Source: SZAS-7 sp964514655
Lineage (GTDB): Bacteria > Chlamydiota > Chlamydiia > Chlamydiales > FEN-1388
DNA length: 64,000 nt
Assembly (NCBI GenBank): GCA_964514655.1
Contig: CAZEQY010000001.1
Coordinates: 221,146-285,145 of the forward strand
Direction of reading: 5' to 3'
A program made the translations under genes and the position numbers. The notes beneath the pieces are model-generated. The model did no database searches, had not been told where the DNA came from, and saw nothing but the letters and a program-made list of their open reading frames with translations. Shown here piece after piece: positions 8,901 through 17,206 of this stretch (its first letter is position 1; each line of letters starts with the position of its first letter).

Positions 8901-10009
8901 CAAAGGAATTTATCCATCACGAAGAAAGTGACTATTTTGCCACGAGTAAAGATGCGCGCCATGAGCGAAAAATGGCAAAGAAGCATGACCGCTCACAGTA
9001 TAAAAAAACCGATCAGGACAAGCTCCAGAAGAAAGAAACGCCCCTTCCAAAAGGCGAGCTCAAAAGGGGCGTTGTTATCACTATTCGCCCTGAGCAGTTT
9101 ATCGTCGATTGTGAAGGCCAGAAGTATACATGCTCTTTAAGGGGCACGCTTAAGCAGGATAAAAGAAGACTCAAGAATTTAGTCATCGTTGGCGATAAGG
9201 TGCATTTTATCGATACAGGCCACTCTGAAGGCGTTATTGCCTCTATAGAACCAAGAAAAAGCGTATTAAGTAGAAGCGAGCACCTTTCTCAACAAAAAGA
9301 GCATCTTATAGCGGCAAATGTGGACCAGGTATTTATCACTGTTTCTGTTATGGATCCGCCACTACGCATCACTATCGTAGATCGATACTTAATTGCTGCT
9401 GAAAAGGGAGGCTTAAAGCCTATCATTATCTGCAATAAAATAGACCTCCTAGATAGCCCTGACTATCCTGAGCACGAACGTCTTCAAGAACGCGAAATTC
9501 TTGATGAATGTAAAGAGGTCTACACAGCTCTTGGAATCATCTTTCTTGAAACAAGCACGGCAAATAAGGAAGGCATTGATGCGCTAAAAGACCTAATGAT
9601 AGGCCAAATTTCTGTTTTTTCCGGTCAATCAGGAACAGGAAAAAGCTCAATTATAAACGCCGCTACGGGCCTTGATTTAAAGGTTGGTAAAACCGTAAGC
9701 GCAACAAGAAAGGGATCTCACACAACTTCTTATGCCCAGCTTCTTGCCTTACCTTTTGGGGGCTACTGCATAGATACGCCGGGGATAAAAAGTTTTGGCG
9801 TTTGGGACCTTAAGGAACAGGATCTACGAAGCTATTTTGAGGAAATTCACGATGAATCTAGCTGCTGTAAATTTCCTGACTGTCGTCACGACAACGAGCC
9901 AGAATGTGCCATCCCAAAAGCTATAGAAGAGGGACGTATATCGCACCTTCGCTATGAATCATATCTTACTCTTCTAAGAAGCCTTCGAGAAAAGCATTTA
10001 AGGCGCTAA
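8897..10009 (+). CDS. rsgA: ribosome small-subunit GTPase RsgA
   Basis: The protein is 370 aa from the ATG at 8897, which has an AGGAG site and overlaps the upstream stop; the longer frame is spurious. Architecture: Lys-rich N-terminal extension, OB domain, circularly permuted GTPase with G4 (CNKID, residues 179–183) before the P-loop (GQSGTGKS, 243–250) and G3 (DTPG), then a zinc knuckle (CCKFPDCRHDNEPEC). RsgA checks late 30S maturation and releases RbfA. The N-terminal extension of about 55 residues, rich in Lys, Arg and Asp, is longer than in E. coli. The 3' end overlaps the convergent F-box gene by 12 bases. Confidence 0.93.
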   Translation: MTKEFIHHEESDYFATSKDARHERKMAKKHDRSQYKKTDQDKLQKKETPLPKGELKRGVVITIRPEQFIVDCEGQKYTCSLRGTLKQDKRRLKNLVIVGDKVHFIDTGHSEGVIASIEPRKSVLSRSEHLSQQKEHLIAANVDQVFITVSVMDPPLRITIVDRYLIAAEKGGLKPIIICNKIDLLDSPDYPEHERLQEREILDECKEVYTALGIIFLETSTANKEGIDALKDLMIGQISVFSGQSGTGKSSIINAATGLDLKVGKTVSATRKGSHTTSYAQLLALPFGGYCIDTPGIKSFGVWDLKEQDLRSYFEEIHDESSCCKFPDCRHDNEPECAIPKAIEEGRISHLRYESYLTLLRSLREKHLRR

Positions 10010-11059
10010 CTCGACAAGCGTATCAGAAAAATCATAGCGCTCAAGTCTACACGTCTTGAGAATGCTCAAAAGCCCCTCATTATCAATATCTGTCCAGGTG
10101 GCGATCATTTTTTTTAGGGTGGGTGGATAGGTTGCATTTCGAAAATCAAGGGTTGTAATATTTCCACAGTGCGAAACATTCAACGACGCAAGCCTGTTTG
10201 CACCTTCCAAAATGCGGATAAAGTGCGCTCCTACAACATCTGTATTTGAAATATTTAGTTCTTCAAGGAACTCTAGATGAGTAATTGAAGATCCGGTGAT
10301 TCTTCCACATGACATAAGCGATAGCGTTGTTACTTGAGGACAACTTGAAAGCACTCTACCAAGAGCTTGATCGTCTATTTTCACTCCAAAAAGTTCTAAC
10401 TTTCTAATCTGCGTGCGCCTAAAGCCTTCAAAAGTAATTGGCCCTGTATTATGAAGCGATAGCGTCTCTAAAAGTGGACACATACGTAGCACCCTAGACA
10501 CAGCCATATCCCCTACAGGGGCACCTAAAAACCTACACTCTTTTAGTGTTGGAGCAAAAGGCATTTTGCCAAGATCAGCATCCTGAATATGTACAAGATG
10601 CCACAAAGAAAGGCTTACAAGCTTTTGGGCTCCTAAAAGCAGTTGAAACAGGTGCTTTTTGGCAGTTTGGGCATCCCGCACATCTAGCTTACTAATTGTT
10701 GGATACTGTCTTGCAAGCGCTACAGACCTCACGCGCGATAAGCCAAGAGAAAGATCTACAGATACGCTTTGAGTCGGAAATGGCATTGGCCACAGATTCG
10801 CTCTTGCAAGCCGCATCTCCAAAAAAGCCTGAATACGTTTTGCACATTTCACAAATACAGCGCCAGAAATCTGGTGAACCCTTCTACATGTCATTGAAAA
10901 TGACCAAAACGCCAGATTGGGAAGCCGTGATATCACAAGAGCCAGAATGTCATGAGGCACAATATCCCAGCAGCAGCCTTCTTTAGGAGGCGCAGGTTGA
11001 TAAGTGGCAGGCACTAAAGAGGCTTCCGTTCTAGCAAAAATATCTTCAAGACTCATCAT
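9998..11059 (-). CDS. F-box and leucine-rich-repeat protein (candidate secreted effector)
   Basis: The 353-aa protein has an F-box-like segment at residues about 31–66 (WDIVPHDILALVISRLPNLA, then FWSFSMTCRRVHQ). About ten leucine-rich repeats follow, of the kind seen in eukaryotic FBXL/AMN1-like proteins, for example VLSSCPQVTTLSLMSCGRIT and LEELNISNTDVVG. F-box proteins dock to SKP1 in SCF ubiquitin ligases, and intracellular bacteria use such proteins to redirect host ubiquitination. There is no Sec signal peptide, which fits a type III substrate, but that is inference. A second ATG one codon in is an equally good start. Confidence 0.75.
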   Translation of the reverse strand: MMSLEDIFARTEASLVPATYQPAPPKEGCCWDIVPHDILALVISRLPNLAFWSFSMTCRRVHQISGAVFVKCAKRIQAFLEMRLARANLWPMPFPTQSVSVDLSLGLSRVRSVALARQYPTISKLDVRDAQTAKKHLFQLLLGAQKLVSLSLWHLVHIQDADLGKMPFAPTLKECRFLGAPVGDMAVSRVLRMCPLLETLSLHNTGPITFEGFRRTQIRKLELFGVKIDDQALGRVLSSCPQVTTLSLMSCGRITGSSITHLEFLEELNISNTDVVGAHFIRILEGANRLASLNVSHCGNITTLDFRNATYPPTLKKMIATWTDIDNEGLLSILKTCRLERYDFSDTLVELAP

Positions 11060-11139
11060 AGGGCATTATTATAACAAATTTTTACCAGAAATCAATAGAA
11101 AAATAATTCTTAATTGGGTATAACTTATGTCGAGGAATT

Positions 11140-12573
11140 ATGAGCGTAGCAACAGCCACAACCCAATTTAAGTTATCACGTGACAGCATAAGCCTATGCC
11201 TTGTCAGCTTAGTAAGCTTTCTTGCGTGGTATTTTTGCAAGCCCGAGGCACTCTCTGAGGATGCGTGGAAGCTATTTGTCATTTTTGTCTGGACAATAGT
11301 AACTATTATTTTAAAGCCGCTTCCAATGGGCGCAGTTGCTCTCATAAGCGTTGCTATACTATGTGCAACAAAAACGCTAACCCTGCAAACAACACTTCAG
11401 GGTTTTGCCTTTGATCAGATATGGCTCATTGTTTTAGCCTGCTTTTTGGCTAGAGGCTTTATAAAAACAGGCCTTGGAAAGCGCATTGCCTACGGCTTTA
11501 TCGCCCTCTTTGGAGGCACACCATACGGCATGGGCTATGGCCTTGTGGCAAGCTCAGCCTGCATGGCTCCGCTTATTCCTAGCACAACAGCGCGCACTGC
11601 AGGAATAATACTACCGGTACTTCGTTCTATAGTTTCTGTTGTAGGCCATGAAAAAACATCGGGCAATATAGCAAAGTATCTCACCCTTATCGTCATGCAT
11701 GGCTCAGTCATTACAAGCGCTATGTTTATCACGGCAAATGCCACAAACCCTATCATCGTTAAATTTGCCCAAAATATGGGCATCGATATCTCGTGGATGA
11801 TGTGGGCAAAAGCGGCAATTGTGCCCGGCATTATTTCACTCTTACTGCTACCTGTGCTGATGAAGTTTTTTATGCCCTGTAGCGTTGCAAACGCGAGCAC
11901 AATCCAAGAACATGCAAAGCAAGAGCTTGCCACTATGGGCAAAATCTCCTGGCAAGAAAAGGTGCTGCTCGTAGTTTTTGGCCTACTTATCGTTCTTTGG
12001 GCATTTGGAAGCCACTTTTCTGTCCACGCTACAGAAGCTGCCCTCTTTGGAGTTGGGCTGCTCCTTGTTGCAAAAGTGCTCAACTGGAAAGACATACTGT
12101 CTGAAGATCTTGCCTGGGACACGTTTTTATGGATGGGCATCTTGATTATGATGGCATCAGAGCTACAGCACCTAGGAGTCATAAGCTGGTTTACAGACCA
12201 GGTTGTACACTATGTGCCGGATGTCTCATGGGCCTGGCAGATACTGATACTTGCCTGCATATACTTTTACAGCCACTACTTTTTTGCAAGTAACACTGCC
12301 CACGTAAGCTCTATGTATGGCCCATTTTTAGCCCTTGCAATAGCCGCTGGCGCCCCACCACTAGTCTCTGCTCTTGCCTTTGGCTTTTTAAGCTCTCTTT
12401 TTGGTGCGATAACGCACTACGCGTCAGGCCCTGCCCCGATACTCTATGCAGAGCAGCACATGGATATCAAAACCTGGTGGAAGGTAGGCCTTAACTCAAG
12501 CTTCTTCTACATCGCCATCTGGCTACTTCTAGGAGCCGCTTGGTGGTCCTATCTCGGACTTATCAGCTTTTAG
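11140..12573 (+). CDS. DASS-family dicarboxylate (2-oxoglutarate/malate) translocator
   Basis: The 477-aa integral membrane protein has about twelve hydrophobic segments and belongs to the divalent anion:Na+ symporter family (SLC13/DiT1-like). The conserved PSTTARTAGIILPV segment and ASNTAHVSSMYGPFLALAIA near the C-terminus match the twin SNT-type substrate/sodium motifs. Chlamydiae have a plastid-type 2-oxoglutarate/malate translocator of this family that imports host dicarboxylates for the incomplete TCA cycle. A GAGGAATT site precedes the ATG. The gene is divergent from the F-box gene with 80 bp between them. Confidence 0.85.
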   Translation: MSVATATTQFKLSRDSISLCLVSLVSFLAWYFCKPEALSEDAWKLFVIFVWTIVTIILKPLPMGAVALISVAILCATKTLTLQTTLQGFAFDQIWLIVLACFLARGFIKTGLGKRIAYGFIALFGGTPYGMGYGLVASSACMAPLIPSTTARTAGIILPVLRSIVSVVGHEKTSGNIAKYLTLIVMHGSVITSAMFITANATNPIIVKFAQNMGIDISWMMWAKAAIVPGIISLLLLPVLMKFFMPCSVANASTIQEHAKQELATMGKISWQEKVLLVVFGLLIVLWAFGSHFSVHATEAALFGVGLLLVAKVLNWKDILSEDLAWDTFLWMGILIMMASELQHLGVISWFTDQVVHYVPDVSWAWQILILACIYFYSHYFFASNTAHVSSMYGPFLALAIAAGAPPLVSALAFGFLSSLFGAITHYASGPAPILYAEQHMDIKTWWKVGLNSSFFYIAIWLLLGAAWWSYLGLISF

Positions 12574-12634
12574 TTGTAAAATAATTTATAGATATGTATT
12601 GGTAGGGTAATAAGAATTTTTTACCCGGTGAGCC

Positions 12635-13369
12635 ATGAAACAAGAACCAGAATCAGACGAGCTACACGACAAGCTAGAAGAGGTTATAGGTGATGCAGCA
12701 TCACTTTTAGCCCACCTACGAGGCGATCAGAAACTTGAACCTCCTGGCCTCAAGAAGGAGTATGTGCGCGAGCTACAGCCCATTGTACAGCGCATGCAGC
12801 GGGGCATGTCACAGATTTTAGAGTTTTTAACCTCACCATCTACCCACGATGTACTAACGATCTCAGAAGAAACCACGCAGCAGCTTTGCCAGATTGCAGC
12901 AGTTGCCTCTGTAATGTCAGATAACCCTCAAGAATATCTGCTGATGCTAGCTCGCGACAAAACACTTCAAGACATCTTTGGCTTAAGCGATGAGACCATG
13001 GAAAAGCTCTATCAGGGCGCAAAGTTTCTCTACGAGCAGCAAAACTATACAGAAGCATCAGCCGCCTTTTCAGTGCTTTCATGCATAAGCCCAACAAACC
13101 ATACCTTCTGGATGGGATTTGCAAATAGCGAGTACTTTTGCCATAACTATGAATCTGCCCTCGTAGCCTATGCAATGGCCGGTCAGGCAAATTCTCACGA
13201 CCCACTATGTCACTTTTTTAGCGCGCGCTGCTATGAGGCGCTAAAACAAAAAGATCAGGCAATAAACTCAATAGAACTTGCCCTACTTGTAATCAGCAAC
13301 CAGGCAGAATATAGTGATTGGAAGCAGCGGGCTCTTGAACATAAACAACGCCTTTCCAAGATGGCATAA
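12635..13369 (+). CDS. SycD/LcrH-type type III secretion chaperone
   Basis: The 244-aa protein has an acidic N-terminal extension of about 120 residues and then a tetratricopeptide chaperone domain. The start of that domain (KLYQGAKFLYEQQNYTEASA) and the following NHTFWMGFANSEYFCHNYES and FFSARCYEALKQKDQAI repeats are typical of class II translocator chaperones (SycD, LcrH, Scc2/Scc3). Such chaperones keep translocon proteins soluble before secretion. The extension is longer than in classical 160-aa members. A small gene follows at 10 bp and could encode a client. The stop is followed by the GGAGG of that gene. Confidence 0.78.
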   Translation: MKQEPESDELHDKLEEVIGDAASLLAHLRGDQKLEPPGLKKEYVRELQPIVQRMQRGMSQILEFLTSPSTHDVLTISEETTQQLCQIAAVASVMSDNPQEYLLMLARDKTLQDIFGLSDETMEKLYQGAKFLYEQQNYTEASAAFSVLSCISPTNHTFWMGFANSEYFCHNYESALVAYAMAGQANSHDPLCHFFSARCYEALKQKDQAINSIELALLVISNQAEYSDWKQRALEHKQRLSKMA

Positions 13370-13379
13370 GGAGGAAATT

Positions 13380-13742
13380 ATGGATAAAGACATCAAAAAC
13401 ATCTCTGGAGTAGGCCCAAGTGGCGAACTTCCTCAGCAAGAGAACAAATTACCGACGATCGAAGGCTATAAGCTACCCGAAAAAAGCCAAAAAGAAGCTA
13501 AAGACCCACAGCAATTAGAGCGCCTTGCAAGACAAGCGCTTCCGCACTCAGCCTTTAAAGAAGCACAAGAACTTAACGGAAATGGTTCTCTAGGTGTATT
13601 TGCAGCCTATTCAGCAAAGCTTAGAGAGGCTCTTAAGAACAATCCGCGCCTTAAAGAAAAGCTGGGAGCTACAAACATACTTGTACTTGGTGTTGTATCA
13701 AGTAAGTGGACTAATCGTCTTCAACAGCAAAGTCGAGAATAG
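13380..13742 (+). CDS. small hypothetical protein downstream of T3SS chaperone
   Basis: The product is 120 aa from the ATG at 13380, which has an ideal GGAGG site 5 bp upstream; the longer frame has no support. I do not recognise the family. It is rich in Lys, Glu, Gln and Pro, has no hydrophobic segment or signal peptide, and its N-terminal 60 residues look disordered, as in type III substrates. The C-terminal half contains an alanine/leucine helix (GSLGVFAAYSAKLREALK). Position 10 bp after the chaperone gene suggests a chaperone/substrate pair (inference). The last 32 bases overlap dusB on the other strand. Confidence 0.6.
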   Translation: MDKDIKNISGVGPSGELPQQENKLPTIEGYKLPEKSQKEAKDPQQLERLARQALPHSAFKEAQELNGNGSLGVFAAYSAKLREALKNNPRLKEKLGATNILVLGVVSSKWTNRLQQQSRE

Positions 13743-14691
13743 CTTGTCTTATCTCGGCAATAGACTGAGCGTGGCTTATCGTCTCGCGAAAGTTTCTAGT
13801 TCCTGCTGATTTTTTGATATACCAACACCCGACTCTACGCATATCCACAATGGCTTTTCGCTCACTTGCATAACTTGTGATATAGTCTAGATGCTCTAAT
13901 AGAGCATTTTTATACTCTGAAGCGGTATGTGGAACTAGAGGCTTTCCAGCATCAAGAGCCATAATTTCTTGACAAATCCATGGTTGGCCGAGCATGCCGC
14001 GAGATACAAGTACAGCATCGCAGCCGGTTTGATCAAACATATCGATAGCGGCTTGTGGAGTAAATAAGTCGCCATTTCCGATGATTTTAATGGTTGTAGC
14101 GGCTTCTTTTGCTTCTTTAATCCATTTCCAGTTCGCAGGACCATGATAGGCCTGCTCGCGCGTTCTTGCATGAATACAAAGAGCTGTTGCCCCTGCAGCT
14201 TCAGCAATCCGCACAATTTCGCGAAAAACAAGTGAATTCTCACACCATCCTGCTCGAATTTTCACTGTTACGGGTATTTTCACAGCAGCAACCATGTTGG
14301 CGACGATATCGCCAATAAGAAGGGGATTTTTTAATAGCCCGGAGCCACTTCCATCCTTAGTCACCTTGTCAACGGGGCAGCCGCAATTTAGATCGACAAC
14401 GTCAAATCCCAAATCTTCGATAATCCTTGCTGACTGGCCGGCAATTTCGGGTTTGCTGCCACAAATTTGACCACCAATAGGATGCATATCGCCACTATAG
14501 TCAAGAATATGGAATGTACCAGGGTCATAGCGCACTAGGGCATCCATCTTTACCATTTCAGTGTACATAAGGCCAGGAAAGAAGCGCGCGCTCATCTTAC
14601 GGAAAGGAAAGTCGGAGCAGCCTGCTAGCGGCGCATAAAAAATATTACTTGGCAACTCACGTTTGCCTAGCTGTATAGGACGAATTCTCAT
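13711..14691 (-). CDS. dusB: tRNA-dihydrouridine synthase (DusB-like)
   Basis: The 326-aa flavoenzyme reduces uridine to dihydrouridine in tRNA D-loops. Its TIM barrel carries FYAPLAGCSDFPFRKM at the start and the Dus signature DLNCGCPVDKVTKDGSGSGL with the catalytic Cys. FMN-phosphate-binding residues lie in KIIGNGDL and AVLVSRGMLGQPWI. The C-terminal helical domain is shorter than in larger Dus enzymes. The start overlaps the stop of the YggT-family gene by 4 bases, so the two form an operon. Confidence 0.9.
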   Translation of the reverse strand: MRIRPIQLGKRELPSNIFYAPLAGCSDFPFRKMSARFFPGLMYTEMVKMDALVRYDPGTFHILDYSGDMHPIGGQICGSKPEIAGQSARIIEDLGFDVVDLNCGCPVDKVTKDGSGSGLLKNPLLIGDIVANMVAAVKIPVTVKIRAGWCENSLVFREIVRIAEAAGATALCIHARTREQAYHGPANWKWIKEAKEAATTIKIIGNGDLFTPQAAIDMFDQTGCDAVLVSRGMLGQPWICQEIMALDAGKPLVPHTASEYKNALLEHLDYITSYASERKAIVDMRRVGCWYIKKSAGTRNFRETISHAQSIAEIRQAILDFAVEDD

Positions 14692-14942
14692 CTAAATAAC
14701 AGCCCTTTTACAATAATTTCTATAAATTGAAGCGCAAAAAAGGCCACAATCGGCGATAGATCAAACATCCCAAGCGGGGGAATAAAGCGCCTAAAAAGGT
14801 TAAGGTAAGGGTCAGTATAGAAGCGAATAAAGCGCAAAATTGGATGGTCCTGAAGATCAGGAAACCACGAACTTAAAATGCGCACCATAAGCATAAGCAT
14901 ATAGCAAGTAAACAATCCATCCACAATTTGATAAGCAAGCAC
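14688..14942 (-). CDS. YggT-family membrane protein
   Basis: The small 84-aa protein has two hydrophobic segments (about 5–22 and 60–80) flanking the conserved YggT centre: SWFPDLQDHPILRFIRFYTD, then PYLNLFRRFIPPLG. YggT proteins are inner-membrane proteins of uncertain role, linked to cell division, osmotic adaptation or cytochrome assembly in different bacteria. It precedes dusB with an ATGA overlap. Confidence 0.82.
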   Translation of the reverse strand: MLAYQIVDGLFTCYMLMLMVRILSSWFPDLQDHPILRFIRFYTDPYLNLFRRFIPPLGMFDLSPIVAFFALQFIEIIVKGLLFR

Positions 14943-15018
14943 GTTAAAACCTCATTGAAAAAAACGATGCAACCAACCATAATAGACTAAATTACAAGGG
15001 TTTTCCACGGAAATTTAC

Positions 15019-16581
15019 ATGTCGTACACTTTTTCATTATTTCGTTTTCTCGTACCGCAAGAACAGGCTGTAGGCATTTCACTCGATGGTGATGTCCTCT
15101 GTAAAGCCGTTTTGCAGACGTCGGGCAGCACTGTTTTAATTAAAGAATTAACAACAGAAAGCCTAGCTGCCGTATCTAAAAATGCAGTCTTCTCTAGCTG
15201 CATTCCCTCTACAAAAACCATTGCAAGAACTATTGAAATAGGCCTTACAAAAGAAAAAGACATAGCCGCTACATTCAATTTTGAAGCAGAAACCCACCTC
15301 CCATACCCACTTGACGAATGTGTTGCAGGTTATGTAACAATAGGCCAAAAGAGCGACTCCACCAACTTACAGCTATTTTCCGTCCTAAAATCGACTCTAC
15401 AAGAACATTTGGACACCTTAAAAGAACATTCAATAGACCCTGAAGTGCTTTGCCCAAAACCCCTTGCCCTCTGCCACTTTGTAAAACAGTTTTACAATGA
15501 TGAAGAGCTGCATATCGCAATCGATGTAGGCTACTCAGAAACAACATGCGTTCTAAGCGTAAAGGGCTTGCCCCTTATGGCTCGCTCACACCCTGTGGGC
15601 CTACGAGCATTAGACAAGGTGACCTACACGACACCCGAAGGCAATATCGGTATAAACGAACAAGAACTTCCAACCCTTCACGAATACCTCCGGGAGATCT
15701 CTAGAATTTTGCTTGCCTTTCAAAACGGCTACGACACTCAGCACCTTCCAATACTTTTCACGGGCCCGATCGTTCGTAACGATATTCTATTGCAACTCTT
15801 CACAAATGCTCTAGAGCGTATGAGCGCCAAGAGTGCCGAAGTTCCACCCCAGTGCAAATACACGTCAGAAGAGCTTTTAGCATATGCAACAGCTATTGGC
15901 GCAGCGCTTGGAGCAACCCAATCAATCAACTTTAGAAAAGATGAGTTTGAGTACCAAGACAAGTGGCGCCGTTGGAAAAAGGAACTGGTACTCTACTTTT
16001 GCCTGATGATGCTACTTTCTGGCAGCTTTTACCTATACGGCAAAGCTAAACTTTTACAGCAGCAAACAACGCTTATAGAGCAGTACACAACACTTCTTCA
16101 CCTTATGGAAAAGCCAGCTGCTCATGAAAACATCATTGCCATGGGACCTGCTGAGCTTGATGACAGTCTCTATGAGCTTGAAAAAGAGCTTAAAGACACA
16201 AAAGAAGAAATAGCCCTACACCCAGATGTAGCGCGAGTTAGCGACCTTTTGGCATGGCTATCAACACACCCAAATATCATTATCGGCGGCGAAGATCCTA
16301 AAGCTATCGGATTAGAGTCTCTCACATACAACATGGTAAAAAGGCCGGAAAAAGGCAAACTCAAAGAGCACTACCAAATACGCGTGGAGCTTGAATTTAG
16401 CGCCCCATCTCCTACAATGGCACGTGAGCTACATGATGCGCTCTTAGCACCAAATGCCTTTATCGATCCCAAAAATGAGCTCAAATGGACCGTTCAGCGC
16501 GGCCGCTTTAAAGCATCGTTCTTTTTGAAGGACCGCACGCGCTACCCACAAAACTTTCAACTAAACACGTCTGGAGGCTAA
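15019..16581 (+). CDS. PilM/GspL-like pilus or secretion assembly protein with PilN-like C-terminus
   Basis: The 520-aa protein has an N-terminal actin-like fold of the PilM/GspL-N type: AVGISLDGDVLCKAV for phosphate-1 and AIDVGYSETTCVLSV for phosphate-2. A FEAETHLPYPLDECV segment matches the PilM helix. Residues about 302–345 (QSINFRKDEFEYQ followed by a transmembrane helix at about 323–341) look like the start of PilN, and the remaining 175 residues would be periplasmic. It thus seems to combine the cytoplasmic and membrane subunits of a type IV pilus/type II secretion inner-membrane platform. It leads a three-gene cluster (gaps of 1 and −4 bp). Confidence 0.65.
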   Translation: MSYTFSLFRFLVPQEQAVGISLDGDVLCKAVLQTSGSTVLIKELTTESLAAVSKNAVFSSCIPSTKTIARTIEIGLTKEKDIAATFNFEAETHLPYPLDECVAGYVTIGQKSDSTNLQLFSVLKSTLQEHLDTLKEHSIDPEVLCPKPLALCHFVKQFYNDEELHIAIDVGYSETTCVLSVKGLPLMARSHPVGLRALDKVTYTTPEGNIGINEQELPTLHEYLREISRILLAFQNGYDTQHLPILFTGPIVRNDILLQLFTNALERMSAKSAEVPPQCKYTSEELLAYATAIGAALGATQSINFRKDEFEYQDKWRRWKKELVLYFCLMMLLSGSFYLYGKAKLLQQQTTLIEQYTTLLHLMEKPAAHENIIAMGPAELDDSLYELEKELKDTKEEIALHPDVARVSDLLAWLSTHPNIIIGGEDPKAIGLESLTYNMVKRPEKGKLKEHYQIRVELEFSAPSPTMARELHDALLAPNAFIDPKNELKWTVQRGRFKASFFLKDRTRYPQNFQLNTSGG

Positions 16582-16582
16582 T

Positions 16583-17206
16583 ATGAAAGGAATTACCCAA
16601 GCTCGCCTTATCATCTACTGCCTTATCCTTGGTTTTCTCCCGCTTGTTTTTGTCGGAATGAACTACATGAATAATGCCGCGCAGCAAGACAGGCTCTCAT
16701 TTGCCCTTTCAAGTGCGATCACAGACGCTACAACAAAAAACGCAAAAGAGTTTGTTAATAAGCAGGTTCGTGAACAATTTCGCGACAGTAACCACTACTA
16801 CATCGACAAAGAAATTGAGACTATCTCCCCACTTAAAGAGGAAGTAAAGGCCTTGCAAAAGGTCCTCTCACTTGGCTTTCACGCAAATGAAGATCTATTT
16901 AGAAGGCGCCTACAGTTTCACACAAGTGGTCAAAATGCCATTAACTTTGTCGAAGGCTCAGTAAAAAACTACTCAGACTTTCAAGAAACGATAGAAAGCC
17001 TTGCCCACCCCGTGGAAACAGATCTTGATGATATCAAGGCCATTCTATCGCGCATCGAAGGCGTACAGTTTGACAATGAGACGGAACTAGCACCAAATAG
17101 GCCCCACCTTATCATTACAGACTGGAAGATGGAAAAGAAAAAAGGCCCCACCCAAGACATCTTTGTTGTAGACATCAAGTTAATTAAACGAGAGTATCTA
17201 AAATGA
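16583..17206 (+). CDS. single-pass membrane protein, possible PilO/GspM-like subunit
   Basis: The 207-aa protein has a short basic N-terminus, one hydrophobic helix (about residues 9–25) and a predicted periplasmic alpha/beta region with a helical stretch around 70–100. This layout (short cytoplasmic tail, one helix, periplasmic domain) and its position right after a PilM/PilN-like gene are typical of PilO/GspM. The residues alone do not prove the family, so the name is inference. It starts 1 bp after the preceding stop and overlaps the next gene by 4 bases. Confidence 0.5.
   Translation: MKGITQARLIIYCLILGFLPLVFVGMNYMNNAAQQDRLSFALSSAITDATTKNAKEFVNKQVREQFRDSNHYYIDKEIETISPLKEEVKALQKVLSLGFHANEDLFRRRLQFHTSGQNAINFVEGSVKNYSDFQETIESLAHPVETDLDDIKAILSRIEGVQFDNETELAPNRPHLIITDWKMEKKKGPTQDIFVVDIKLIKREYLK

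Noticed and set aside
11535..12182. 215-codon open frame on the minus strand inside the dicarboxylate carrier gene
   Set aside because: It is antisense to a clear DASS transporter, has Ser/Ile-rich low-information composition and matches no family; a shadow frame.
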